A DNA stretch of 64,000 bases from Spirochaetia bacterium (GTDB lineage: Bacteria; Spirochaetota; Spirochaetia; Treponematales; Breznakiellaceae), in the NCBI GenBank assembly GCA_026002045.1, contig BOAV01000002.1:9262-73261 (forward strand), given 5' to 3'. A program made the position numbers and the translations under genes. Shown in pieces: positions 1 to 8,387 of this stretch. Within the stretch, counting starts at the first letter, position 1. Every line of letters starts with the position of its first letter. The notes under the pieces are model-generated. The model saw nothing but the letters and a program-made list of their open reading frames with translations, had not been told where the DNA came from and made no database searches.

Positions 1-1489
1 GGAATTCCTCGTGATGGCGGATATCTACATCACCCCCTATTTATATGAAGAACAGATCACCTCCGGCACCCTGGCCTACTCTTTCGGCATCGGGAACGCG
101 ATCATCTCCACCCCCTACTGGCATGCCGCGGAATTGCTCGCCGATGGACGGGGCATTCTGGTGCCATTCCGGTCCCCGGAAGCTATCGCCGAAGCGGTGA
201 TCCGCCTTGCCTCCAACGAGACTGAACGGAATGCCATGCGGAAGAACGCATACATGGCGGGCCGGGAAATGACTTGGCCCAATGTGGCCCGGAAGTATGT
301 GGAGCTTTTTACCGAGGCCCGCATGACCCGTTACTCCGTGACATCGCAAAATCAGGAGATCCGTCCGCTTGCGGGACCCCTTGGGGGGCTCTTTTCAGAA
401 GAAGAACAGAATGAACTGCCCAGGCTCAAACTGGACCACATCAGGCGGCTTACCGATGACACGGGCATGTTCCAGCATGCGGTCTACACGGTGCCCAATT
501 ACAACGAAGGTTACTGCGCCGATGATAACGCGCGGGCCCTTATCCTGATGGTCCTCCTCACCGCCCAGGCTGATGAAGCCTATCCTGAATTCGACCGCCT
601 TGCCGGGATCTATCTAGGGCTGCTTCAATTTGCCTTCGATGAAAAATCGGGACGGTTTCGTAACTTCCTTAACTATGACCGGTCCTGGGTTGATGAAAGG
701 GCCTCCGAGGACAGCCACGGCAGGGTGGTCTGGGCGCTGGGGACCTGCCTTGGGAAATACCACAACCCCGGTTTCCAGGGGACCGCAGCAAAACTGTTTG
801 AACAGGGGCTGCCGATTGTGACCCAGTTCAGCTCGCCCCGGGCCTGGGCGTTCAGCATCATCGCCATCCATGAATACCTCCGGCGTTTTTCCGGGGACCG
901 CTTGGCGGACGGCATCCGGGAAGAACTATCCCTGCGGCTCTTTGCCCTTTACAAAGAAAACGCAAGAGCCGAATGGCCCTGGTTTGAAACCTGCCTAACC
1001 TACGATAATGCAAAACTTTCCCACGCCCTTATTCTGAGCGGCAGTGATACGGGCAACGAAACAATGCTTGAAGCGGGAATGACTTCCCTCAAATGGCTGA
1101 TGGAAACCCAGACCAGCCCTCAGGGCCGCTTCCGTCCCATCGGGAGCGACCGGGTGTATAAGAGGGGTGAAGAAAAACCGCTTTTTGATCAGCAGCCCCT
1201 GGAGGCTAATTCCGCCATATCTGCGTGTCTGGAAGCCCGCCGCGTTTCCGGCGACATGTTCTGGTACCGGGAAGCCCAGCGGGCATTCCGCTGGTACCTG
1301 GGGGGAAACGATCTTTCACTCTTTGTGTTTGACGCCGCCAGCGGCGGCTGCCATGACGGCCTCCATATGGACCGGCTCAATCAGAATGAAGGGGCCGAAT
1401 CCACCTTAGCATTCCAGATCGCCCTTGCGGAAATGAAGGAAGCGGAAAAGAGTATCCTTTTAGAAGAACCCACAGGGGGCAAGGCGTGA
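1..1489 (+). CDS. GT4 glycosyltransferase fused to an (alpha/alpha)6 glycosidase-like domain (5' part outside window)
   Basis: The reading frame is open to the left edge, so the N-terminal part of the protein is missing; the first possible start inside the window is a GTG at 11. The first ~100 visible residues look like the C-terminal Rossmann half of a GT4 glycosyltransferase, with the nucleotide-sugar segment EEQITSGTLAYSFG. Residues ~140-490 are helical and rich in W/Y/D, as in (alpha/alpha)6 toroid domains; the stretches VPNYNEGYCADDNARA and RWYLGGNDLS are typical of glycosyltransferases of this architecture encoded next to GH130 enzymes. The stop overlaps the GTG start of the GH130 gene (GTGA), so the two are translationally coupled. 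Likely role: building or turning over a mannose-containing glycan. The domain calls are good; the substrate is unknown. Confidence 0.75.
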   Translation, partial: EFLVMADIYITPYLYEEQITSGTLAYSFGIGNAIISTPYWHAAELLADGRGILVPFRSPEAIAEAVIRLASNETERNAMRKNAYMAGREMTWPNVARKYVELFTEARMTRYSVTSQNQEIRPLAGPLGGLFSEEEQNELPRLKLDHIRRLTDDTGMFQHAVYTVPNYNEGYCADDNARALILMVLLTAQADEAYPEFDRLAGIYLGLLQFAFDEKSGRFRNFLNYDRSWVDERASEDSHGRVVWALGTCLGKYHNPGFQGTAAKLFEQGLPIVTQFSSPRAWAFSIIAIHEYLRRFSGDRLADGIREELSLRLFALYKENARAEWPWFETCLTYDNAKLSHALILSGSDTGNETMLEAGMTSLKWLMETQTSPQGRFRPIGSDRVYKRGEEKPLFDQQPLEANSAISACLEARRVSGDMFWYREAQRAFRWYLGGNDLSLFVFDAASGGCHDGLHMDRLNQNEGAESTLAFQIALAEMKEAEKSILLEEPTGGKA

Positions 1490-2811
1490 TAATCCTGACA
1501 CGGCTTAGCGAACCGGATCTGCAGCCTGACTACTCGCGCTTGGTGATCCGCCCCTTTGTGCCCACCGTCGAACGCATTCAGGCGATCATCGACCGGGTCG
1601 CCGTCATGCCGGAAGCGGAAATACGGCAAGAGCTTGAGCAGGTGATCAGTTTATTCAGCGCCGATCACGGGGACTTTGTGGAACGCATCAAGGAACATTA
1701 CAACATGGCAAAGAAACGTCTGGACGAAGAGGCGGAGCCCCGAAGGGCAGAACAGTTCCCGAATTTCCCCGCGGAACTTCCAGCGCAGCTTCCCGCGGAA
1801 GCCCGGCTTCTGGCGGGGGCCTACTTTACTTCCGAATACGCTTTTGAGGCCACCGCCCTTTTTAACCCATCGATTGTGCAGGCGCCTGATCAGACCGCCG
1901 CAGTAAATCTGCACGCAGAATCTCTGCGCCGCAATCATCCATTGCGCTTTATCCTGAGCGCCCGTTCCGTGGGAGAGGGGCACGTGTCATCGATCTCATT
2001 CAGGACCGGTATGATTGATACGGCGGGAAAGGTTTACATCGATCCGGTGCGGAAGACTGCGGTACGGGGGAAGACGGAATCAAAAGACGGGACCACAGAA
2101 ATACTGTTCCGAAAAGAGACGCCCCTATCGGAACGGCTCCTCTTTCCGGTTTCAGTTGATGAACGGAACGGCATTGAGGACGCCCGGTTTGTCCGCTTCG
2201 TAAATGATGATGGGACCATGTGTTATTACGCAACATACACGGCATATGATGGAAAAAATATTGTACCCAAGATGATCGAGACCGCAGATTTTCTGCATTT
2301 CAACATGCAAAACATCACAGGCGCAATGGCCCTGAACAAAGGGATGGCCCTCTTCCCCCGGAAGATCAACGGCCGATACGCCATGCTCTCCCGGGTGGAC
2401 GGCGAAAGCCTCTACATCATGTTTTCAAAGGACCTTTATGTCTGGGATGAAGCGGAAAAGATCGCCGCCCCCATCTTCCCCTGGGAATTCATGCAAATAG
2501 GAAACTGCGGTTCCCCCATCGAACTGGATGAAGGCTGGCTGGTCCTGACCCACGGGGTGGGATCCCTGCGGCGTTACTCCATCGGGGCGCTGCTGCTGGA
2601 CAAAACGGATCCCGCAAAGGTTATCGGCAGATTACCGGAGCCGTTAATTTCGCCCGGTGAACGGGAACGGACCGGCTATGTGCCCAACGTGGTCTACACC
2701 TGCGGCTCCATTATCCACGAAGGCCGACTGGTCATTCCCTACGGCAGCGCGGACTTTTCTATCGCGTTTATCACCGTTGAATTGGCGGAATTGATGAAAG
2801 GTCTGCGGTAA
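1486..2811 (+). CDS. GH130 family glycoside phosphorylase/hydrolase
   Basis: 441 residues starting at a GTG that overlaps the upstream stop, with AGGGGGC about 7 bases before it. Family marks are FNPSIV, the EDAR segment (GIEDARFVRFV) that carries the catalytic acid Asp in GH130, YSIGALLLDK, and the closing RTGYVPNVVYTCG and YGSADFSIAF. About 90 residues precede the five-bladed propeller core, so this belongs to a subgroup with an N-terminal extension. GH130 enzymes cleave beta-mannosides, many by phosphorolysis that yields mannose 1-phosphate. No signal peptide is seen, so action is cytoplasmic. It pairs with the GT4/(alpha/alpha)6 protein in one operon, as found in other bacteria. The exact linkage cannot be told from sequence. 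Confidence 0.88.
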   Translation: MIILTRLSEPDLQPDYSRLVIRPFVPTVERIQAIIDRVAVMPEAEIRQELEQVISLFSADHGDFVERIKEHYNMAKKRLDEEAEPRRAEQFPNFPAELPAQLPAEARLLAGAYFTSEYAFEATALFNPSIVQAPDQTAAVNLHAESLRRNHPLRFILSARSVGEGHVSSISFRTGMIDTAGKVYIDPVRKTAVRGKTESKDGTTEILFRKETPLSERLLFPVSVDERNGIEDARFVRFVNDDGTMCYYATYTAYDGKNIVPKMIETADFLHFNMQNITGAMALNKGMALFPRKINGRYAMLSRVDGESLYIMFSKDLYVWDEAEKIAAPIFPWEFMQIGNCGSPIELDEGWLVLTHGVGSLRRYSIGALLLDKTDPAKVIGRLPEPLISPGERERTGYVPNVVYTCGSIIHEGRLVIPYGSADFSIAFITVELAELMKGLR

Positions 2812-2812
2812 A

Positions 2813-5185
2813 CTACCGGCCCAGAAGATCCGCAACAATCCAGAGCCAGCGGCCCGGAGGGGTGGTCCACACTTCCCGGTAGGTTGCAATATTCGCCTGG
2901 GGCCAGTAGGGATCATCTTCGTTACCCCGGGTCTGCACCCCCACGGGCATTTCCCCGACGGTCTCCCCCAGCAGGGCGGTATATTGCTGGCCATAGTTGC
3001 TGCCCTCACCATAGATGAGGGACTGTCCGAAGGGATTTTTGCCCAGGGTCCAGTAGAGCTGTTCCCGGCCTATTTCGTTTAATGCATCATCTTTAAAATA
3101 AGCGCCCAGCAGGGAAGCGGCTTTCCCCATGGAAAGCTGAATGGCGGAATTGCCCCGGAAAGAAAACCATACGGGAAAACATTTGATATAATAACCATTC
3201 CCCAGGGAGATACCGTTTTCAAGCTGGGCGCGGTAGTTTTGCTGTTCTTTTTCATAATTCACATGGGGATGGATGCGCTCGAAGGCGGTGCGGTCATCAA
3301 TTTCATCGGTGTTGTAGAGCCCGGCGGGAAGCATCCCATAGGGCGCCGTATATTCCCTAAGCCCCTTAAGGTAATCCCCAAAGAGCCGCATCCCGGCCTC
3401 CCATTGGCCCCTGTCCCGGTGATCCGGCAGAGCCCGGCAGGCTTCGGCCAAAGCCTGGACAAAGATCTGGTCACGGGCCTGGTGGGAAAAATGCACCATG
3501 GTCTGTTTGGTTTCATCCCGGTAAAAAAAACCCTTCATCGGGGCTGCTGTTCCGGTTTCCTGACAGGCAAGGATTTTTGCGGCAAAAAACGCGGCCTGTT
3601 CCGCAAATTCCCCTTCCGCGTTTATCCGGTATATTCCGGCGGCGGCCCAGCAGGCGGCGGCATAGTATTGGGAGAGGCTCGCGGAAGCGGTGTGTTCCCC
3701 CTCAACCATCTCTTCCACTCCGATCTGTTTAAACCGTTCCAGGGCAAAGCCGAAATCTTCCACTGCGGCATCGGCACATTTCCAGCTCAGGGGCGCATCC
3801 CGTTCCGCAAAGGCATGGGCCGCCGCCGCTTCCACAGCGGCCATGATAAAATTTTCAAAGGAATGATTATGAACGTTGGCTTTGCAGTCATCCATATTGC
3901 CGACAAGCCCATCGGTCCAGCGGCGGATACTCGCATTGGAAGCCCGGTAACCGTTACCGAGACGCATACGGATGACAAAATCCAGGCCCCAGTTTGCCTC
4001 CTCCAGAAGCCGGTCACAGAGCAGGGCGTTGCGGCCCTTTACTGCGGCGGCAACCTCCAAAAGGGCATGGACAATTTCTGCACTCTGAACCGTCTGCTGG
4101 GATACATCGGCGGCGTCGTGCCAGCCCCCCTGAAAGGGCAGCGTCAGCCCCTTGTATTCGGCGATCACATCGGCATGGCAGCTTCCGTGTTTTCCCGGCA
4201 CAGGATAACCGCAGCGCTCACAATACAAAAAGTTAAGCAGCTTCCATATGGTATCTTCAAAAATATGATCCCCGATACGAAACGGTGCGGTCCGGTTTTC
4301 GCCAAAGCGGATGTGATAGGTTCCGCGGCTCGTCAAAGGAGAAAAATCCAAAATCCCAAAACTGCCGTGCCGGGTTTCCCGGTGTTCCACCGTTCCTGAA
4401 AAAGCGGCCCTGCCGTTTGACTCATCAATAATCTCAAAATTTTTTGCGGAAGTATTAGCGATCGCAGTTTTACTGCCCCTTTCAAAATAACCGGCGGTGG
4501 AAAATACCGCAGTTTCGGCGGCGCATTGCCAGCCGTGAACCACATCGGTTTCCACCTGCTGGAACCGGATGTCCCTCAGCTCAAACAAGAGGGCTTCCCC
4601 GGTGCTGACTTCTTTGCCGTACCGATGGATCTGAAATGAAATTTCCTCCACCCGGTCATGGGCCATGGCGTCAATTTCCCACACACAGGTATTCCAGACA
4701 AAATTTTTAAGGTTGATGGCGTTAAAACCTTCACGGGAATATATATCGGGAATTTTGGTTTTGCCGTTATTCACAAAGGCGGCCCGGATAATGGGGCTGT
4801 GCAGCCCCGGACAGGTGGGGCGGATTTGAAACCAGATACGGTTACCCCGGCTCATGTCCAGAGCGCGGACATCCAGTCTGGCGATATAGGAACCAAAGGT
4901 GGCATAGGCCCCGGCTGCGGCATCCGCCGCGCGGGCTTCGGTTTCCGGCCAGTGATCCGCGCGTGCGCCGGTTTTCAGAACCAGTGAGCCGCCGGGGGAA
5001 AGGGCCGCCTCCCCTTCCCCCTCAAAAGTCCAGGGATCGATTTTCTTTCCATCCCAAAGTTGGACGCTGTGCGGGACGGGCTTTTTTATCAGCCGCGCCT
5101 CCAGGGTGCTTCCCTCATCTATTTCCAGAGGGACATGCACATAGACCGAATCCCGCAATTTTTTCTCAAAGCCATTGTCCGTCAT
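2813..5185 (-). CDS. Cytoplasmic GH9 glycoside hydrolase with N-terminal accessory domains
   Basis: 790 residues. The GH9 catalytic module fills the C-terminal ~460 residues. The segment GGWHDAADVSQQ contains Asp357 and Asp360, matching the DAGD pair that activates water in inverting GH9 enzymes. TLGKNPFGQSLIYGEG and ATYREVWTTPPGRW, with Glu771 as likely acid, close the module. Before it is an Ig-like domain of the CelD type (~230-310), and before that a beta-rich carbohydrate-binding-like region. There is no signal peptide, unlike secreted cellulases, so it probably cuts short beta-glucan, xyloglucan or glucosaminide oligomers after import. It is the last gene of the operon SBP-permease-permease-GH9 (4 bases after the permease stop) and converges with the GH130 gene with a one-base gap. 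Confidence 0.87.
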   Translation of the reverse strand: MTDNGFEKKLRDSVYVHVPLEIDEGSTLEARLIKKPVPHSVQLWDGKKIDPWTFEGEGEAALSPGGSLVLKTGARADHWPETEARAADAAAGAYATFGSYIARLDVRALDMSRGNRIWFQIRPTCPGLHSPIIRAAFVNNGKTKIPDIYSREGFNAINLKNFVWNTCVWEIDAMAHDRVEEISFQIHRYGKEVSTGEALLFELRDIRFQQVETDVVHGWQCAAETAVFSTAGYFERGSKTAIANTSAKNFEIIDESNGRAAFSGTVEHRETRHGSFGILDFSPLTSRGTYHIRFGENRTAPFRIGDHIFEDTIWKLLNFLYCERCGYPVPGKHGSCHADVIAEYKGLTLPFQGGWHDAADVSQQTVQSAEIVHALLEVAAAVKGRNALLCDRLLEEANWGLDFVIRMRLGNGYRASNASIRRWTDGLVGNMDDCKANVHNHSFENFIMAAVEAAAAHAFAERDAPLSWKCADAAVEDFGFALERFKQIGVEEMVEGEHTASASLSQYYAAACWAAAGIYRINAEGEFAEQAAFFAAKILACQETGTAAPMKGFFYRDETKQTMVHFSHQARDQIFVQALAEACRALPDHRDRGQWEAGMRLFGDYLKGLREYTAPYGMLPAGLYNTDEIDDRTAFERIHPHVNYEKEQQNYRAQLENGISLGNGYYIKCFPVWFSFRGNSAIQLSMGKAASLLGAYFKDDALNEIGREQLYWTLGKNPFGQSLIYGEGSNYGQQYTALLGETVGEMPVGVQTRGNEDDPYWPQANIATYREVWTTPPGRWLWIVADLLGR

Positions 5186-5189
5186 TTTT

Positions 5190-6047
5190 CTATGCCTTCA
5201 AACCGCTGGTAGAAATACCCTGCACAAAATAACGCTGGAAGAACAGGAAGAATACAATAACCGGGAACACGAAGATCAGCGCCGCGGCCATCAGCAGGGC
5301 CCAGTCCACAGAATACTGACTCAGGAACTGCTGCATCCCCAAAGAAAGGGTCAGTTTATCGGGCTTGCTGATATAGATCAGGGGGGCCAGATAATCGCTC
5401 CAGGCATCGAGGAAGGCATAGATCCCCACGGTGGTCAGGGCGGGCTTGCTGAGGGGCAGGGCAATTTGCACATAACGCTGGAACTCATTGGCCCCGTCAA
5501 TCCGGGCGGCCTCCATCAATGAATTGGGAAGCCCCGCAAAAAATTGACGCACGATGATGATATAAAAGGCCTTGCCGAAAAAGGTCGGCAATATGAGCGG
5601 CACATAGGTATTGGTCAAATGCAGCTGCGAGTAGATCCGGTACAGGGGGATCATGGTAACCGTAAAGGGGATCATCATGGTGGCCATCAAAAGGCCGGAG
5701 ATGATCCTGCTGCCCTTCCACTGTATTTTTGCCAGCGAGTAGGCAACCATGGGGGTTACGATAATCTGGCCCACCACCGAAAGCACCGTTATAAAGGCCG
5801 TATTCCGCATATACCGCCAATAGGGAATAGTCGCTACCGCCTTGGGAAAATTGTCAAACACGATTATCCGGGGAAACAGTTTTACCGGCAGGGTAAAGGC
5901 GTCCCGGTTTGTTTTGAAGGCCGTGGTCAACATAATAAGAAAGGGGGAGAAAAAGATGATGCCCAAAATTATCACCATGGCAAAAAACAGAATCCTTCCG
6001 ATAAGGGTTTTAAGATATCCCCTGTTTGCGATACGCAGGTTGTCCAT
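5190..6047 (-). CDS. Sugar ABC transporter permease, MalG type
   Basis: 285 residues from the ATG at 6047, which lies one base after the upstream stop and has GGGGGTG at 6053-6059; a longer frame to 6077 has poorer support. Six hydrophobic segments are visible. The cytoplasmic EAA loop LMEAARIDGANEFQRYVQ, ending in IALPLSKPAL, is the site where the ATPase docks. Family: carbohydrate uptake transporter 1 (CUT1), inner membrane. No ATPase gene is in this operon, so a shared MsmK/MalK-like ATPase encoded elsewhere is expected. Confidence 0.92.
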   Translation of the reverse strand: MDNLRIANRGYLKTLIGRILFFAMVIILGIIFFSPFLIMLTTAFKTNRDAFTLPVKLFPRIIVFDNFPKAVATIPYWRYMRNTAFITVLSVVGQIIVTPMVAYSLAKIQWKGSRIISGLLMATMMIPFTVTMIPLYRIYSQLHLTNTYVPLILPTFFGKAFYIIIVRQFFAGLPNSLMEAARIDGANEFQRYVQIALPLSKPALTTVGIYAFLDAWSDYLAPLIYISKPDKLTLSLGMQQFLSQYSVDWALLMAAALIFVFPVIVFFLFFQRYFVQGISTSGLKA

Positions 6048-6048
6048 A

Positions 6049-6984
6049 TTATTCACCCCCCGCATTTGAGGTAACACTCTTCGTTACCTTGGTCATTACC
6101 CGCGTAAGAAGGGCCACCACGATAAACAAAAGCCATGCCATCGCCGAAGCCTTTCCCATTTTAAGATAGACAAAGGCGTTGTGGAAAATATACAGGGGAT
6201 ACATCAGGATGGAGTTCCCCGGACCGCCTGACGCAAATCCCGCCCCGGCCCCGCCGCCGGTACTGGCGTTGGTGATAATATAAACTTGTTGAAAATACTG
6301 AAATGCGTTGATCAAATTGAGTATGCCCTGATAGACCAGCACATGGGCGATTGAGGGCAGGGTTATATAGAAAAATTTTCGTACCGTTCCCACGCCGTCA
6401 ATTTCAGCGGCTTCATAAAAACTGGTGGGAACTTCCTGTAATGCGGCCATACAAATAAGCATCGCAGTACCGGTACACCAGGTCCCCATTAAGAGCAGCG
6501 CCGCCTTGGTATACCGCATGTCCATGAGCCACGCGGGCCCCTGGATGCCGAACCAGCCGAGCACCATATTGATATATCCATAAGTTGGATCAAACATCCA
6601 AATCCACACCATGGTTGCCGCAATCGTAGGAATAATCGAAGGCAGGAAAAACAGGGTGCGCACCACACCCCGTGCGCGGAATTTCTTTGTCACCACCGTA
6701 GCCAACAGTAATGCTACAAAAAGATTTACCGGGGTGGACACAAAGGCGATAAACAGGGTATTCAGCAAACTCTTAAAAACAAGCTGATCCCCCAGAACCG
6801 CGCGGTAATTGTTCAGGCCGACCCACTTGGGAACGGTCACGGGGTTAAATTCAGTAAAGCTGTAATACAGGGACGCAATCAGTGGATAGATACTGAAACA
6901 GATAAAGCCGATGATCCAGGGCAGCGCAAAAAGCAGCCCGTTACGGGTATTCCTGCCGGATTCGGTTAAACGAAAATTTTTCAT
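6049..6984 (-). CDS. Sugar ABC transporter permease, MalF/UgpA type
   Basis: 311 residues with about six membrane segments, the first at ~18-38. The EAA loop reads FYEAAEIDGVGTVRKFFYI followed by TLP. It is the CUT1 partner of the downstream MalG-type permease; the two genes abut (TAA, one base, ATG). A stem-loop at 7009-7040 separates it from the upstream solute-binding protein gene, a common way of giving the binding protein more transcript than the membrane parts. Confidence 0.92.
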   Translation of the reverse strand: MKNFRLTESGRNTRNGLLFALPWIIGFICFSIYPLIASLYYSFTEFNPVTVPKWVGLNNYRAVLGDQLVFKSLLNTLFIAFVSTPVNLFVALLLATVVTKKFRARGVVRTLFFLPSIIPTIAATMVWIWMFDPTYGYINMVLGWFGIQGPAWLMDMRYTKAALLLMGTWCTGTAMLICMAALQEVPTSFYEAAEIDGVGTVRKFFYITLPSIAHVLVYQGILNLINAFQYFQQVYIITNASTGGGAGAGFASGGPGNSILMYPLYIFHNAFVYLKMGKASAMAWLLFIVVALLTRVMTKVTKSVTSNAGGE

Positions 6985-7008
6985 GGTTTCTCCAGGGACG
7001 GATAAAAG

Positions 7009-7040
7009 AACGGCATGGGCCCCTTCGGGTACATGCCGTT
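7009..7040 (-). terminator. Intercistronic stem-loop between solute-binding protein and permease genes
   Basis: Perfect 9-bp arms AACGGCATG (7009-7017) and CATGCCGTT (7032-7040) around a 14-base loop. On the transcribed - strand the stem is followed by CTTTTATCC, a weak T tract. It may be a partial terminator or an RNA-stabilising hairpin after the highly expressed binding-protein gene. Function is inferred from position. Confidence 0.55.
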
Positions 7041-7052
7041 TTTCTGCTTAAA

Positions 7053-8330
7053 CTACTTTAACGATTTGGCCCGTTCCGCCAAAGCCGCCATCGCGGCCTC
7101 CGGGGTCTGCTGTCCTGAGTACACATAATCAAGGTACTCGTTCAACAGGGAAGTGTATTCCGCAAAGTCGGTAATCTGGGCATACTGGATGCCCTTTTCC
7201 AATCGCAGGGCGTCCATGAATTCTTTGAAACCCGGCTTGGCAAGCAGTTCCGCATCCGTATACAGGGATTGCAGGGCGGGGAGGTTCCCGTTACCGACCA
7301 GCAGAATCTTGGCGCCCACCGGACCGGAAAGCCATTTGATAAAGTCCCAGGCGCCGTCTTTATGGGCGGCGGTAATGGGAATGAACACCGATTCGGTCTC
7401 GTAGCGGCTGGTTCCCTGCAATGCGGGATTGGCCTTGGTGCCGGGAATCAGGGCGATGCCGTAATTCACCGTGGACTTGAAATTCGCCATCATCGAAGGC
7501 AGCCAGGAACCGTCCAGGCGGAAGAGTTGTTTCCCCGCAAAGAACATATCCTGTTCGGTATAGCGGTTGGTATTGGCGGTGGCCACAAAGGCCTGCACCT
7601 TCCCGATGCCGTAGAGATTCCGGTAACGCACATTGTAGGTAAGGCTTTCGATGACCCCCGGAGATTGGGGAGTCAGGGTCTTGCCGTCTTCCGCCCACCA
7701 GCGTCCGCCGAAGGCGTAGATCAGTTCCTGCCGGGCCGAAGCCAGGGGGAACAGGGGATAACCCAGCACATCGATGTTGCCGCCAGCATCCAGCTTGGTG
7801 GCCTTTACCGCAATCTCGTACATTTCTTCCACGGTCTTGGGGGGCTCGGAATAACCGGCGGCTTTCAACAGATCCTTATTATAGAACATCTGAATCGTAT
7901 AACCGCTGAGGGGCAAAGCAAAAAGTTCACCCTTAATCGAGTTGGCCTCGGTGGATTTGGCGGCGAAAGCCTTGGTATCAAACTTGTCCTTGTCAACATA
8001 GGACTTGAGACTGGTCAAAAGCCCATTGGCCTGATAGGTGGTAACCTGGGAATTCGATCCCTTTACCACATCCGGGGCCTCATTGCTGGCAAGGGCCACA
8101 ATCAGTTTCTGCTGATCGTTCACGCTCAGGCCCTCGACCTTGTATTTGGTCTGGGAAGCGTTATAGGCCGCAATGGCCTTCTCGTACACCAGCGCCTCAT
8201 CTCCGGTATTGTTATACCAGAAGCTTACCGCCTCCGGCCCCGATGCCGGGGCGGCCTTGTTCCCCGCGCAAAACCCCTGCGCCCCGATAAAAACCAGGGC
8301 TAAAACCATACACACAAAACTCTTCTTCAT
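7053..8330 (-). CDS. Extracellular sugar-binding protein (ABC family 1)
   Basis: 425 residues. The N-terminus MKKSFVCMVLALVFIGAQ then GFCAGNK is a signal peptide with a Cys at 21; the -1 Phe does not fit the E. coli lipobox, but spirochaete lipoboxes are loose, so a lipoprotein is possible. The mature protein has the family-1 pattern: SFWYNNTGDEA near the start, FALPLSGYTIQMFYNKDLLKAAGY at the hinge, then IKWLSGPVGAKILL. It is the first gene of the SBP-MalF-MalG-GH9 operon, with a strong AGGAGG ribosome site. Ligand is probably an oligosaccharide cut by the GH9 enzyme (inference). Confidence 0.9.
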   Translation of the reverse strand: MKKSFVCMVLALVFIGAQGFCAGNKAAPASGPEAVSFWYNNTGDEALVYEKAIAAYNASQTKYKVEGLSVNDQQKLIVALASNEAPDVVKGSNSQVTTYQANGLLTSLKSYVDKDKFDTKAFAAKSTEANSIKGELFALPLSGYTIQMFYNKDLLKAAGYSEPPKTVEEMYEIAVKATKLDAGGNIDVLGYPLFPLASARQELIYAFGGRWWAEDGKTLTPQSPGVIESLTYNVRYRNLYGIGKVQAFVATANTNRYTEQDMFFAGKQLFRLDGSWLPSMMANFKSTVNYGIALIPGTKANPALQGTSRYETESVFIPITAAHKDGAWDFIKWLSGPVGAKILLVGNGNLPALQSLYTDAELLAKPGFKEFMDALRLEKGIQYAQITDFAEYTSLLNEYLDYVYSGQQTPEAAMAALAERAKSLK

Positions 8331-8339
8331 ATATCCTCC

Positions 8340-8387
8340 TGATAAACTTTATCAAAAAAATCTACTATGATAAATCCCTTTGGTCAA
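8340..8387 (-). promoter_or_regulatory. Promoter and palindromic operator candidate for the sugar importer/GH9 operon
   Basis: On the - strand a TTGACC -35 (8382-8387) is followed after 17 bases by TAGATT (8359-8364). Between this -10 and the AGGAGG ribosome site lies the perfect 15-bp palindrome TGATAAACTTTATCA (8340-8354), and another TGATAAA half-site lies further upstream at about 8368. A repressor bound here would block transcription; sugar regulators of the LacI or GntR type often use such sites. The -35 overlaps the stop of the upstream lipoprotein gene. Confidence 0.5.

Noticed and set aside
3239..4399. Long + strand frame of 386 codons opposite the GH9 gene
   Set aside because: Antisense shadow of a well-supported GH9 enzyme; no domain in the translation.
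7269..8303. 344-codon + strand frame opposite the solute-binding protein gene
   Set aside because: Antisense shadow; the binding-protein call has a signal peptide, ribosome site and family motifs.
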